A stretch of DNA of 64,000 bases. Origin: Mesaphorura yosii (lineage: Eukaryota > Arthropoda > Collembola > Poduromorpha > Tullbergiidae). Below the pieces are notes generated by a model. The model had not been told where the DNA came from. It ran no database searches and saw only the letters and a list, made by a program, of their open reading frames with translations. The first letter of the stretch is position 1. Each line of letters opens with the position of its first letter. Of the stretch, positions 1-11,842 are shown piece after piece. The stretch lies in the NCBI GenBank assembly GCA_009869945.1, contig WIXG01000309.1, forward strand, positions 1 through 64,000. The letters run 5' to 3'. The position numbers and the translations under genes were made by a program.

Positions 1-99
1 TCTGTAGACGACTTACGTACCGGCCGGGGTGTCGTACTCGGTAGAGCAGTTCCCATGCTGCGATCCGTTGAGACTCAGCCCTTGACTGGAGGATTCGTC
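1..99 (+). rRNA. 28S rRNA: 28S rRNA gene, 3' terminal ~99 nt (partial)
   Basis: The first ~99 bases match the universally conserved 3' end of eukaryotic large-subunit rRNA, recalled from the family. They contain the TGTAGACGACTT block, the CGGGGT-TCGTA block, GTAGAGCAGTTCCC, CTGCGATCCGTTGAGA, CAGCCCTTGAC and the terminal GATTCGTC, in the same order and spacing as in animal 28S. The GC-rich character differs from the AT-rich flank. The rest of the rRNA lies to the left of the window. It could be the last unit of an rDNA array or an isolated copy; the window cannot tell. Confidence 0.93.
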
Positions 100-116
100 C
101 TGATGGTTGGACGAAT
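93..116 (+). other. Stem-loop at the 28S 3' end / 3' external transcribed spacer
   Basis: An 8-bp perfect inverted repeat (ATTCGTCC at 93-100, GGACGAAT at 109-116) encloses an 8-nt loop. It overlaps the mature 28S 3' end and is followed by a T-rich run (118-148). A hairpin here is typical of the RNase III cleavage site that frees the 28S 3' end from the 3' ETS. The role is inferred from position and structure. Confidence 0.55.
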
Positions 117-829
117 TCTCTTTTATTTTGCCAAATTTTTTCTAAGTTCCCTCTTCACCCACGCTTGGAAAATCGGCGGCACTTAAAGTAAACAAAACCT
201 TTCTTTGACGTAATAAAACTCAAAAGCCCAGGAAAACTCCCAACCTCACCAACTGCAGGGTGAGATTTCGAAATGATTAGTGCAGTCTGCTCAAAGCAAA
301 GCAACTCGGTGGTAAACTGTCTTGGTAATGGGTGGAAGTAGATAAATAGCCCGAGTGAGATTGCGAAATGACTCGTGCAATCTCATCTCTTTTCTGGACT
401 TCACACAAGCCCTGCACTAACTGGCCTCGATTCGGAAGTGGTCAGCTCATTCTTGAAGCATTTGCAGTAATGTCAGTTCGGTGTTTGCCGTAGTACGCAC
501 GTTCTCTTCATTAAAAAAATCAATGTGAAGCAGTTTGATTCGGTTTCATATGTGGTCGAAATTCGGTAGAAGTCGATAGTGTTTTGAAGTTTCTCATAAA
601 ATGGTTGTGGTTTCGACGAAATCAACCGCAGAAAACGGCGACGTCAGCCTTCGCCCGTGTAGCGGCACTAGAATCATGCAGGCATTTTGATGATTCAAAA
701 ATAGAATTTATTGATCCAGCGCGTTAAAGGCACATGCTTACATATAAGTGTTTACTTCGCAACACGGATATCGAGCACTCGGCTGTAGTCAGGTTTGGAA
801 TCAGATGGACTGAGCCCCTGAATATTTAC
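100..829. other. Spacer between 28S rRNA and DHCR24, with an imperfect direct repeat
   Basis: No coding region is evident. After a T-rich tract a 33-bp element occurs twice, at about 260-292 and 355-387, both starting GTGAGATT and sharing GCGAAATGA/TCGAAATGA and GTGCA cores. This resembles a decayed rDNA spacer subrepeat. The TTTATT at 707-712 fits a poly(A) signal for the minus-strand DHCR24. Confidence 0.5.
707..712 (-). terminator. Poly(A) signal for DHCR24
   Basis: AATAAA on the minus strand, 118 bp past the DHCR24 stop codon. It is the nearest canonical hexamer downstream of the gene. Confidence 0.55.
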
Positions 830-3216
830 CTATTGTCTCTCTTGAGCCAGTCTTTGCCTAGCAGAGGCTGAAACTTTGTCATAAACATCGGGAAATGCAT
901 CAAAGCAGTTGTATTTCGCTCTGACTTTGTAATAAAGATTCGTGTCAAACATCTTGTTGAATTCATCTCGGGTCATGAACGTGTCCGCATACATCCCTTG
1001 AAATCTATTAAAACATTCCAGATAAGACTGAATTTACACCGAACTGGTCTTGGCTTATAACTCACCCTTGGTGTTCAATGACGTATTTCTCCATTTGTCT
1101 CGTCGTTTCCACGTGGTGGAAGTTTTTGCTCTTGGGCGGGTCTCCATACACACCAATGTCAACATAGAAACTTAAAGACAGAGGTGCCATTCCTGGCATA
1201 GGCACCACTTTTACTGGGCAAAGCCACAATGGATACACCTAAGACATTCCACATGACAACGTGACTATGGCTACGACTACTTAGATCTTACCCAATCATT
1301 GCTCTCACCTCAACCAGATCATGAATGTACTTTAAAGTGTCTGGCAGTGTCTCTATCGGCTGCACAAAGTCCTGAAGCACATGATTCTTTACGAAGAGAA
1401 TTTCCCACATGGATTTCACTGACAGCAGTCTGCCTAACTGAAAATTGACGGGAAGAACCCACCCAAATAGATACCGAAACAGGGGATGATTCCCGTAGGG
1501 TAAATTATTGGCTATTTCCCAGAAGTAACTACGAGTATGTCGATGGTAGTAATCGGCTAATGTCATGTACTCCTCGTGGTGCCTGTCTTTTGAGGGCGGG
1601 GACTTGCGTAGAAATGACTCCATGTGCTTGTAGTACCACGGCTTGTACCACCGATTGATTCTATTTACCTGCAAAGTGGACCAACGGCAAGACGCGTGGC
1701 TTAAAACTTTGAACGTAATTATGCTCACATTGCCTACTTGTACCTTACGGTTGTTGACTTCGGTATCTTTCACCATGTTTGCAAATGCCACGACGATTCT
1801 TCCTGGACCGTAAACGATCCCTTCAACGAAGTCTTGTCTGGTATCTTGCAATAATTCCATGGTCTGCTCAACCGACTCCAGTGCCATGTATTCAAGTCGG
1901 ACATATCTGAAGTAATGAATCACGCATACACTTTAGATTCGTCTTAGTATTGAAACCATTTTTTAGCATACTTTGTAGCGCGCATCAATCGAATCTTCGC
2001 CGCAGTAAGAAAACCGACAGTTCCGTATGACATCATCATCGAATAGTACAATTCAGAATGCTCATCCTAGTGTACGGCACAATTAATAATATTAATGAAG
2101 TCTATATTGCTCGTACAATTGAGGGTACAACCTTATTATTTCAATGCAATACCTTCGAGCATGTGACGAGGCTCCCATCAGGTAACACCACTTCATAAGC
2201 AATGCATGATACCGCAAACAAGCTGTACTTGTGAGACGAAGTTTCCAAGCCCGCACCACAAATGCAGCCACCTGTGGTCGATCAAATTGATCACATTAGA
2301 ACAGGAAATATATATTTACAACTAGAGTTCTAACCAACTGTCAATGTGTCTAATTCTGGCACAACTGGAATTGTCCAACCCAAAGGTAGAAGAATCGAAG
2401 TCAGACGCTTCATCATCATTCCGGGTTCGACAGTCAGTACCTTTTCAATAATTATAAATTAATTAGTTTGCTTTTTTACGGCAATAAAATGAGGAAGTCG
2501 CAAGGGTATACGCATCATTAAAGGCCTGAATGAGAGTATGAAGACTGCAAAAAATAATGATTACGAAACATCATTAAGATTCTTTTTTACATGTCTAGTT
2601 GAAGAATGGCAACGTAAAATGATTCAAAACTCCAAGGACTTGTAATAAATACGATTAAGCAGGAATCGACTCAAGCAAGTGCAGAAGGGGATCTTAAAAT
2701 TAGTAGTAATGGCGAAATAAATCGGATCGTTAATCGTTACAATTAGGAAGGTTGACCTCCAAGGAACCCTGGTTGCTCCAGCTCCAGCCACTTGGCTGGA
2801 TTCAAATCGCCCTTCGAATATAGTCCACACTCTAATTCTGGAATTATAATTTCACCTCTACAAGACATTACCTCGTTGGCCGTATCAATCTCCACGACAT
2901 CGTTCAGATCCATGCTGATTTGTGTATATTTGCTCCTAGCATATGAGTGCAGTGCCATTTTTTTCCAACTCTTTCTCGCCGAGCACATGAGTTTGCCCTC
3001 TTTCCTCCCTTTGCGGTTCCATTCTTTGACCTGCTCCTGAACATGTTTCACTTTCCGAGTATGATTCGTAGGATCATTTCGCAAGCCACCAAAACCAGTC
3101 AATGTGATGAAATTATAGAGTTTGAAGACTGGAGTGAACAGAATGAGGCACGGCACTGCTAAAACGTATACGTGTAGAAACCGTTGGAATCGGTACCACC
3201 AAGAATCCTCCACCAT
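830..3216 (-). CDS. DHCR24: Delta(24)-sterol reductase (DHCR24/seladin-1), complete
   Basis: FAD-dependent ER enzyme that reduces the C24 double bond of sterols; in arthropods it would finish the salvage of dietary phytosterols to cholesterol. Eight exons on the minus strand: 2872-3216, 2335-2440, 2153-2271, 1972-2066, 1738-1906, 1309-1668, 1066-1238 and 830-1004. They give 1542 nt, 513 residues, close to the 516 of human DHCR24. Recognisable family blocks run in order: an N-terminal membrane segment (residues ~10-35), [99 protein letters not shown], and the C-terminal [11 protein letters not shown] and [12 protein letters not shown]. Start chosen at the ATG just before the VEDSWW stretch; the frame is open upstream but carries no family sequence. 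All splice sites are GT-AG. Confidence 0.93.
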
Positions 3217-4352
3217 GATGAACTCAATTCGGGACACAAGTATGAAACTCGTTAATAGTTTGTTGATTGAACAATAAAGTCGAACTGAAAGTTTACAAAG
3301 CTTTCGGCAAAGCTTTTGGCCAGTCAACCAGAAGGTACAGAGTCGTAGGCATATTGCATTTTTAATTACGTGAGCGTTTAAGCTTTGCATTGTAACCATC
3401 AACAGTGCTCATCTTCATGCTATGCTTTATTCCTACTATTCGTGATCCGTCGTCTTGAATCTTAAACATTTTGATTTTGATAATTTTGATATGCAACATC
3501 ATCATTTCGTCCCATTCTTCATTGACTCACAAGTTCTTCTGAGCCTAAATTTTTTGATTCAGGACATCAAGGCCAGCAAGTCTTACGCTTGCCTAATACC
3601 CTCAGACGATGGGCCACTACTTAAAAGTTCCGCGTTGATGACGCTGCTTATTCCATTCTTTATTCAGTATAATAGAGCTAATATGAGAGTTTTTAGGCTT
3701 TTCGGTAGACGTTTTGTCACACTTCGCGTCGTCAATTGCGAACGACTGTAAGAATTCAGACACATTACATAATGCCCGAAAAATAAGAATTAATAATCGC
3801 TGTTGTGTCGGTTCAGACGAAGTTTTATAGCTTCTGTACGATGGAACGTTGACTTGAACTGATGCATAGGAAAACTTCATTCGTTACGTAGTCACGTTAA
3901 AATCTCAGTTCTTCATACCTGAGATTTCGATAATTGAAATCTCAACTATCCGTGTGTTGAACAGAAATCTGATCCGAAAGGGAGCTGATTCCATGCTCAA
4001 TGATGCACAGTTTAAGTAATATGCTAAGATTCAAACGTCTGAATCCTTCATTTCTTTTTTCATCTTTCAATGTTTCAAGTTTACGGAACCCTATTTACTT
4101 TACGAAACGACAACCGTCTTGAATTATATTTATTTGTGTTTACTCTTCCTGATTAAACATTTCATATCTGCCTGCCAGAACCATATCAGTTGTCCAAGTT
4201 AGGTTTTTGTGATTGGGAAACGAAAGACGCAATACCCTCAGCTCAATGGCTAATAGTTCCTCAATGAGTTCTTGCCTTCAACTTCTGATCGAAGACATAT
4301 TCCATTCTTCAATTAGCCTGCCTTCACAATTTCCTAAGAGAACCTAGTGGTC
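3217..4352. other. Intergenic, upstream of DHCR24 and of the 4353 gene
   Basis: Divergent intergenic region between DHCR24 (minus) and a small secreted-protein gene (plus). It must contain both promoters. I see short AT-rich stretches, and ORFs that look random, but no clear TATA box, repeat or RNA gene. Confidence 0.4.
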
Positions 4353-4842
4353 ATGCTACACAGAAGTACGCGCCCGGGCTTCTTGATCGCATTGTTCCTG
4401 ATCGGGAACTTCGACATTGTTCACGGTTGTTTCAGCAGAGCACATGAAGCGAAAGTCAACGTTCAACGTGGTCCTCCTGAGAAGTTTATTGTATCTCGTG
4501 GTAAGAGCTTTCTTTTTTCCCTGCAACTCTTAAAGCTTAATTAGTTTTGGTGTAATTATAGGAGGATCCGTTGGTCCTGACGGACAATCAGGAACAAGCA
4601 AGCAATTCGAGACTTTTTACCAGAATGAAGGCTGTTCGTACTTTCCACATTCGTGGAGAAATTCCATCGATGCATTCTACACGAATTCGGACAAAGACTG
4701 CATCGAGATTTGCGCTGAAGACTGGTGCCAGGCCTGCTCTCGCGTGCCGCACGCGGTGAGGAAGGGTCAGGATGCTGAAATTCTGGCCGCGAGAGCTGCC
4801 CTTGGTAAGCTGGCAAAGACATACCGCAGTTGCAAGAAATAA
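4353..4842 (+). CDS. Small secreted Cys-rich protein, unknown family
   Basis: Two exons, 4353-4500 and 4562-4842 (intron phase 1), give 142 residues. The ATG at 4353 opens a typical signal peptide: a basic start, then FLIALFLIGNFDIVHG. The mature chain has a Gly/Ser-rich linker around residues 50-60, then a Cys cluster in which GCSYF, KDCIEICAEDWCQACSR and a final SCKK supply the cysteines, consistent with two to three disulfides. An AATAAA lies at 4962-4967, about 120 bp past the stop. I do not recognise the family. Secretion is inferred from the signal peptide; function is unknown. Frame, splice sites and the poly(A) signal make it a credible gene. Confidence 0.75.
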
Positions 4843-7800
4843 GAGCAAATTAGAATTTGCCATGAATTTGAAAAAAAGGATTAAAAGCACCAAATTTGGA
4901 TCAAGCGTGTAGTAAATGTCTTAATTTTATTTTGTATCTTTCTTCGTTCGAATTTTGGTAAAATAAATCGTGAGGATTATTGAAATACATGCTCGTATAA
5001 AATGTCTTGATCTTGGGATTACGCTCCCGAGGTTATGGCATTCGCGAAAATCGTACCATTTGTGCATGTGTTAATGCAAGAGTCCTGTCTCAAAATCCCA
5101 GAGTGCACAACAATAAATTGTTGTGGCTGAGCTTCGCATTCCCCTTGTGTTAAATCAGAACGGGGAAAGGGGTGACCTGAGAAATAATGTCTGTCGTCTC
5201 TTATTTATCAAAGGTAGTTTAACGTTTCCTTCTCATCCTGAATGAATCCTGAGTCTTGCAAACACAGCATACGATAAGGTTGGCGTTCTTTAAAAAGAAA
5301 AGTGTCATTGTTGAAGAACTTGAGCTCGAGTTCGCATTTGCGCTTTTCTCGATTCTGTCTTCTGTGTGAAAATTAAGTAACGCCGGTCTCTCGTTGATTT
5401 AAGCGCTCGTGTCTGGCCAACAACTCCAGTCTCCAGTTGCTCCTGCATTGAAAGTAACCTATCTCGGAGCGGAAGTGAGAACACTTCCGAAGTGTATTTG
5501 TTCGAAGTGATTCAAACATGTCAGACAAGATTCCAAGGCAGCGCAGTTGAGAAATCCGTCGTGACTACCCCAGGGATCATCTTAATTCTCCAGCAGGTAA
5601 TTCATTCCATTTTTCTGTTCCAGGAGGAAGCAGTGCATCGTGCAGTAGGGCACGAAGCCACAATATGGAGCAGCGATCTCTGATCTGTCGGAGTTTGCAT
5701 TGACATGAAATCGCTTGTCTCAGGTATCAATTTCTGCGAGCCGAATTTCATCTTTGTCAGACAAGAAAAGCTAGCGGAATTGTATTGACAGGAAGCACGG
5801 GTTTGGCGTAACTGAATAGAAATTGCTCATGACAATGACACACCTCATGCCTTTCCTAGGCAAGCATTATTTGTAGCGTGCAATGTCAAATTATGACATT
5901 AAGTTGAGCTTGGCGACAAAAATTGTCTTGATTTATAGACCGTATCTTAATTTCACAATTTATTTGTACGCTCACGACGAGTGAGCGTTTTCAATCGTCT
6001 TTGACAAACACGATAATTAAGCGCAGTCACGGATAAATTAGGCACCCAGGAAGCCAGAGCATGACATTTTGTCCTGTGAAATTGATCCCTGTACAAAAAT
6101 TCCTTCGAACATTCATAAAAATAGATTCACGTACTCTTTTGCCTTCGCCCAACGAAACGAAAAGAACGAAAACCTCAATTCACGGGCTAAATTGCAGCTT
6201 TTACTTTGAGTATGCATATTTCTGAATCAGTGCATTCCTGACTTTGCTTTTGATTTCTACTGCTGCTGCATGGCAAGCAATTTTACGGTAAACAATTTCG
6301 TTTTTCGCGTTTAATTCTGAATAATGTGTGTACATTTGAATTCAATGCGAAAATATTCAATTAGCACGACAATAGTACGGGCGAGTAAAGAAGAGAATCC
6401 TCATTTTCTCTCATTGTCTCGAAGCGTGGCTTTGCAGTGAGCAATTGTAAGCAGTGAGTAATTTGCTATTAAATCTAGTGTTTATTTATCTGTATGCATC
6501 TTCAGCAATGCAAGGGAAAACAGATTGAAACTTTTGTTGTCCTATTTATTCTCTTTCATTGTCATCGCCAAGCGCATGTGGTTTTGGCGGCCTATAACCA
6601 TGCAGCCGGCATTTCTATCGCCGTCACCGTCACTGTACTGTGTTTAATCAAGATTCACGATCTCATCATTAACTTGTACTCCGACTCCTGCCGTCCCATG
6701 CTGGTGCTGCTGCCGTGCTTTGTTTGCAATCTTATGAGAATTTATTGTGCTCTTCCTCTCTGCTCTTCCTGTGCTCACTCCTCGCCTGCACTGCCAAACG
6801 CGTACACGCTCTTTAAATGGGCTTTCATTTCATTATTTTAACTTCAGACTTGACCTAATGACACACTGGCTTGACTTTGAATACTCAAGCTCGTGCTTGC
6901 TTCTTGCTACTGTGACCGTTTCAATTCTGAGTTTGACATGGACGCCCCAGCTCAGCCGATGTGTGTGTCACTCGAGTTAATCCTAATTCCCATCGAGTTA
7001 GGTGGAATTACATGCGTGCAGCGAGACTCATTCTGCATCAATGCCATTGCCATTGAGAATTTCAATGCTGCTGCTACTTCAGACGTTAGTGTCTACAGTT
7101 GACTCCGTGAGGAAATGAAGCACGTGTGAATTTCAAAGTACACACACTTAAAATTAAAACGGACGAAAGAAAAGTGTGAAATTGTTTCTGTTGTGCGTTT
7201 TGGTATACGTTTTACGATCATATGAAACATGACGAAGGAAGTTATTTGGTGGTGTTGAAACAAAAAAAATAAACTCCTAAATTAGGAATGGAACCGGACT
7301 TGAACTTGATTTCACGTACAGTACAACATTTTTTAGGAATATATGACAGGAATCATAAATACAGAATAATCTTTATAAACTAATCTCTGCTAATATTTGC
7401 CACCAGTAAATACAAATATTTATGTAACGGCAATAATAGGATGATTTACGCGTAATAAAAATTATCCGTGACGGATAAACAACTACAGAAATGCTCCATT
7501 CCCCTTGTAATCATTTTGTGCACTTCAGAGCGACTGTCAAATGTCGAGACTCTAACGCATTGTTGGAAACTGCAATTGTATTGTTATAAGATTTACAACG
7601 CCTGCTTGCAATTGCACATGTTGTGTGAAAGCCGAAACGGATACGATTAAAGTCACATCGCAGTATTTAACGGGAGCAAAGGCGTAACCGAGAATTAAAT
7701 ACATGTGTGCCTACAAATAAGCGGTAGTTGTTCACGTGCCTTGCAGAGTTAATAATTTAAATGCGTGCCGATCACATTCGGACAATAATGCCCTGAATAC

Positions 7801-8351
7801 CTCCGCAAACAATGAATTGATTTGTGTTTCAGGACAAGACTTTACTTACGGCGGGCAGTGATTGATTTGGGTGGAGATTTTCAATGCATCGACCAAAGCC
7901 AATATCGAGAAAGAAGATTATGATGCCCCAGCCGGAATCTGCAGCAGTGTGTGTGTGTAGTGCAGTGCTTCTTGGTCAATGAATGTCATTGCTCGTTAGC
8001 ACCTCATCACCGTTCAATTGGTGATTCATAGCTCAATAAGAACTGTTGATAAAGTAATGCAGATCCAATTAAATTGACTTGTCATTGTACTCATTCAACC
8101 ATCGTCTGTGTGCTGCGTATTTGATAACGAAGATCGACTTCATATCTCTCGTCATCATCGTCGCTGTTGCTGTTGCTGCCTCTCAAATTATGCTACATTC
8201 CTTGCAAAGTTTATTTTTAGCTGAATCACGGTGTTTGTGTGATTAATGTGTGTGTTCTCTGCGTTTTTCTGTCGGCCTTCCTGCTCGGTTTCTGCGGGGA
8301 GTAACGATAAATAATTATTACATTGAGCACACTCATTAGTAGGACGTAAAA
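4843..8351. other. 3.5-kb gene-poor region upstream of the spätzle-like gene
   Basis: No ORF here shows family similarity or a splice-consistent continuation. The longest (6494-6841, 115 residues) is Cys/Leu-rich and looks random. A short GTGTGTGTGTAG run lies near 7950. The region probably holds the promoter and perhaps 5' UTR exons of the gene at 8352. Confidence 0.4.
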
Positions 8352-10552
8352 ATGCCAATTGCAAGTGCAAGCATGTATGGATGGATGACAATGTCAGTGC
8401 CAACGTCAGGAAGAGGTCCCAAAATGTACAGAGTTCCGTACAAGTGTGTTGGTGCGTTAAATTTATGCCTGGTCATGCTGTTGCTCGTGCTCGTGATGCT
8501 CGCGAGCTTCGCCAGCGCTCAGTCGCATCAAAAAAATAGAAATAGGAATAAGAGACTTGTTACGCATACAAATTCGAATTCGCAAGACTCGTCAGTATTT
8601 ATACAAATGCCGTACTCAAATCCACCGACCGTCAAGACACCGCCGTACTACGAATCAAATGAGAAGTGTCCGCGTGAGTTCAGATGCAAGACGCGCATTA
8701 AGAAATAAGACATGCAGCCATTTCATTCATGCATTCTGCGTTTCTTTGCATTTCAGCATTGAATCTCCGCGAAAATTGGATAGACACATTGTGTGGCGAC
8801 CTTAATTCTGGTTACATTCCACTTAATCCAATGGGTCATAAGTTTCCTGATGGCGCATCGTATCCTTTGTGAGTAGAACTATTTTAGACCAATTTGTATT
8901 AATTTACCTCGCTGCGCTGACTGACTGACTGCAGTCATACAGGTGAGAAAATGAAAAATATCGACACCCACAATGAGTTTCCTTTTTCACAGTGAAATCA
9001 TCAAGAATAAGACACTGGCCTTTTTTCGCCGTGCACTGCCAATTTTAAAATCTGACAAATCATTACCCAAAGTTGCCAAGTTCAATCCCTATGAAGTGAA
9101 CGGGCTAGTGAATACACCGGAGCAGTAGTAAGTTTAAATACGCGTCTCCGCGTCTGTCCTCTTCATTAATGAGGACCATGCTAACTCTGCTTGTTTCCCT
9201 TGTCTGAAGTCATTACCGGATGAAGAGAGCAGCAGAGACGAACAACAGTAATTCCACCAGCAGTGCGGAGAGACTTACGTGGATTATGCCTCCATCCAAT
9301 CTCAGCACCGCAACAAGCAGTATGTCATCAGCCGAAAAAATTGACGATGAAGTGGCGACCGATACCGCGGAAGGACGAAGTGGAATTGGGCTGTTTGGGC
9401 TCAGCTCTTCGAAAAACGGCAATCGCCGACAAAATTATGGGCGTTTCTGTGATGTGTCGAACCCCCTTACGCCACTTTCAATGTAAATGCTCTTTGCTTA
9501 CCTTTTTTTTTGCTGGAGGTCGTGTCGAAAAATCCTTTAACTCGTACCCTTGTCCTTATTTCAGATCATACTTTAACCGCTTCTGCAAATTGTACAATAG
9601 CATGTGGGGCAAGCAGCCTTACGTAAGTCATTACACGGGGCCCACGATCGTGCCGCACATTGGACCAGGAAACAGTCTTCAACGATACGACCACGACATC
9701 AATTATCAACACAGGATCATCAACAGTGGCCCAACCCATTACCACGCAGCCGTGCCATCGACGTCCTACAAGCGACCTCCGCCTCCACCACCGCCAGTAA
9801 ACACAATGCTGCCACAACCACCGATAAAGTACCGCCGGCATCGGTACGAGGCGCTTCACTCGGCCGACGCCAAATTGGAAATGCCATTAAACGTTGCGAG
9901 CAGTGATTCCGTTGCGGCGACTGCTGCCCCGATGCCCCCAACTCCTTGCCCCTCCCAAGTCGAGTACCTCACTCCGGTGTTTGCGCGTAACCACGAAGGC
10001 GCTTGGCGCTACATCGTCCAGATTCCCCGAGAAGGCTACTTTACACAAACCGTCGAGGTCACAAAATGTCTGGAGACGAGCTGTTTCTACATGGACGGAG
10101 ACTGCAAATCTTCCCCAAGGTGGCAGAGTCTGCTTGTGGCCGAAATGTATTACCCAGACACTTCATTCCCCACGACGACGACCACCAGCTCAACCACAAT
10201 CACACCCAACCCACTGGTGCCCAGCTACGAGAACTCCAACGAGAATTCAGAGTACCACAAATATCAGCAGTATCTGAAAAAGAAACGGTACGACAGCGGC
10301 GATGGGTTTGAGTACGATATGAGCTACGAAAGGAGGGATAAGCGGAAGAGAAAGAGCCGAAGGGATTCCGCCAATACAAGTGGAAGTGTTAACAGTGGCG
10401 AAATCCCACCTGAATGCGATGGAATTGATCATATTGGCTGCTTTCAAGTGAGATTGTTCTACGACTGGTTTCTTATACCCGGATCGTGCAAATGCTGGAG
10501 GAGGACTTTCGACTTTACCAGAGTACATCACAACAATCGGTTAAATCATTAG
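8352..10552 (+). CDS. Spätzle-like neurotrophin (cystine-knot Toll ligand), complete
   Basis: Secreted pro-ligand of the spätzle/NGF superfamily; family members bind Toll receptors in immunity and development. Five exons (8352-8673, 8757-8868, 8993-9127, 9210-9482, 9565-10552) give 609 residues. A hydrophobic segment at ~40-56 (LCLVMLLLVLVMLASFASAQ) serves as a rather distal signal peptide. The prodomain is long, with a poly-Pro tract and His/Tyr-rich parts. The knot domain begins near residue 417: TPVFARNHEGAWRYIVQ, YFTQTVEVTKCLETSCF and WQSLLVAEMYYPD. It resumes at ~561 with ECDGIDHIGCFQVRLFYDWF and PGSCKCWRR, the family's C-terminal signature. An 81-residue Thr-rich then basic insert separates the two halves. 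I would guess a spz3-type member but cannot settle the subtype. AATAAA at 10635-10640. Confidence 0.82.
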
Positions 10553-10911
10553 CTTAATGTTAACTTTCCGTAATGGCTATTTATTCGCAATTTGGTGTCA
10601 ATTTTGTATAGTGAGTTGATTTGTAAAGAATTTGAATAAAATCAATCAGTTCCAAACCGTGCGTGCAGCGATCGATATGGCTTGGTTGCCGGTGGTAATT
10701 TCATCTTTGCTTGATATCATTGACAAAACTTCGTTGAATGAAACAACCTCGAAAGTCAGTCTACTCGATGGAAATAGAGCACGTGTAAAAAAGTTAGCGA
10801 GAACAAGCTAGGCAGTGAATGGATGTTTGATTAATCGAACATTTGCCGTTTGATGTTCAGAAACTCCTAATTTCGTTCTAAATAAAGCATTTCATCAAAA
10901 GGGAGAACGAA
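10553..10911. other. Intergenic, spätzle-like 3' region to Tctex-type gene
   Basis: Contains the spätzle-like poly(A) signal (AATAAA, 10635-10640) and then the presumed promoter and 5' UTR of the Tctex-type gene. No other feature seen. Confidence 0.45.
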
Positions 10912-11842
10912 ATGACCGACGCGCCTCCGGCTGAAGGCACACCCACCACCGTAGACGACGAAGAGGAGCCTGCACGACGAGTATACTCCGTAGAACTACT
11001 TCTGAGTGGAAAGCCAACTCCAGCCGACTATGAACTTGCTGCGAAGCATCGCGAGATGCTGGAGTCCTCCAGCCGAAGGCCCACATTTCTTGCAAAGCGC
11101 AGTACAGCTGCGAAGCCCCCGGAACAGGCGCCAAGTGAAGGGAGTACAGTAGATTCTTGGTTCGATGAAGATCGCGAAGACAACGATCATGAATTCCGTC
11201 CTCCATTCATTCCACGAGTAATGAAGCATGGCAAAACTGAGGAAGAAGAGAAGGAGAGAAAGGGTAAGCAGAAGGAAGGTAAGTCCGCAAACCCAAGTCT
11301 TGGAACGAGATCATATTGGATAAGCATGAAATTCGATGAAAAATGAATCAAATTGATAGAAGCTGCTGCTACCGCCATCGCCGTGGTAGAAGCTGAAACG
11401 AAGAACCTCGAGCGCGTGCTCAAGCTTCGTCCTTCGATGAGTGAGAAATTCCGCCTTGCTCTGGTGCAGCATTGGATCGAGAAGGCGATGACAGAGATTA
11501 TTGGAGATCAGGAATATTCAGAGGAGGAATGCATGAATTGGTCGCAAGCAATAGTGAAGGAAATTTTGGAACAAATGAAGGCGTTGGAGCTCAAACGGTA
11601 CAAACTTGTAGCCCAAGTCATCCTTGGTGAACGACGGGGTCAAGGAGCCACGAGTGCCCAGCGGTGTTTATGGGACCCGAATTCTGACTGCTACGCGACC
11701 TACACTTATTTGAGGGTAATTTATTCGATTTATTGTATTAAAACAACCAACCATCGCACCGCCAAAATGATGACTTCCGACTTCTCTTTTTCAGGACACG
11801 CTATTTTGCATAGCCTCCGTGTATGCCGTTTATTTATACTAA
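10912..11842 (+). CDS. Tctex1 domain-containing dynein light chain
   Basis: Member of the Tctex/DYNLT family, small dimeric light chains of axonemal, cytoplasmic or intraflagellar-transport dynein. Three exons (10912-11278, 11360-11715, 11795-11842) give 256 residues. The first ~120 residues are acidic/basic, low-complexity and probably disordered. The Tctex1 domain fills the last ~115: KFRLALVQHWIEKAMTEII, then YKLVAQVILGERRGQG, CLWDPNSDCYATYTYL and the C-terminal DTLFCIASVYAVYLY, matching the family ending F-C-V-A-x-(VFYG)-Y-Y. The short last exon is supported by that ending. Two alternative phase-1 donors at the end of exon 1 (11254 and 11278) both keep the frame; I used the stronger GTAAGT. 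The long N-terminus suggests a DYNLT2/DYNLT5-like rather than a minimal DYNLT1-like member. Confidence 0.83.

Noticed and set aside
1297..1308. Transglutaminase-style readthrough of a DHCR24 intron (AMIG after VEVR)
   Set aside because: The donor GAG|GTGAGA at 1308 joins VE to VYPLWLCP exactly as in the family.
6494..6841. 115-residue plus-strand ORF, Cys/Leu-rich
   Set aside because: No family content, no splice partners, composition of translated AT-rich non-coding DNA.
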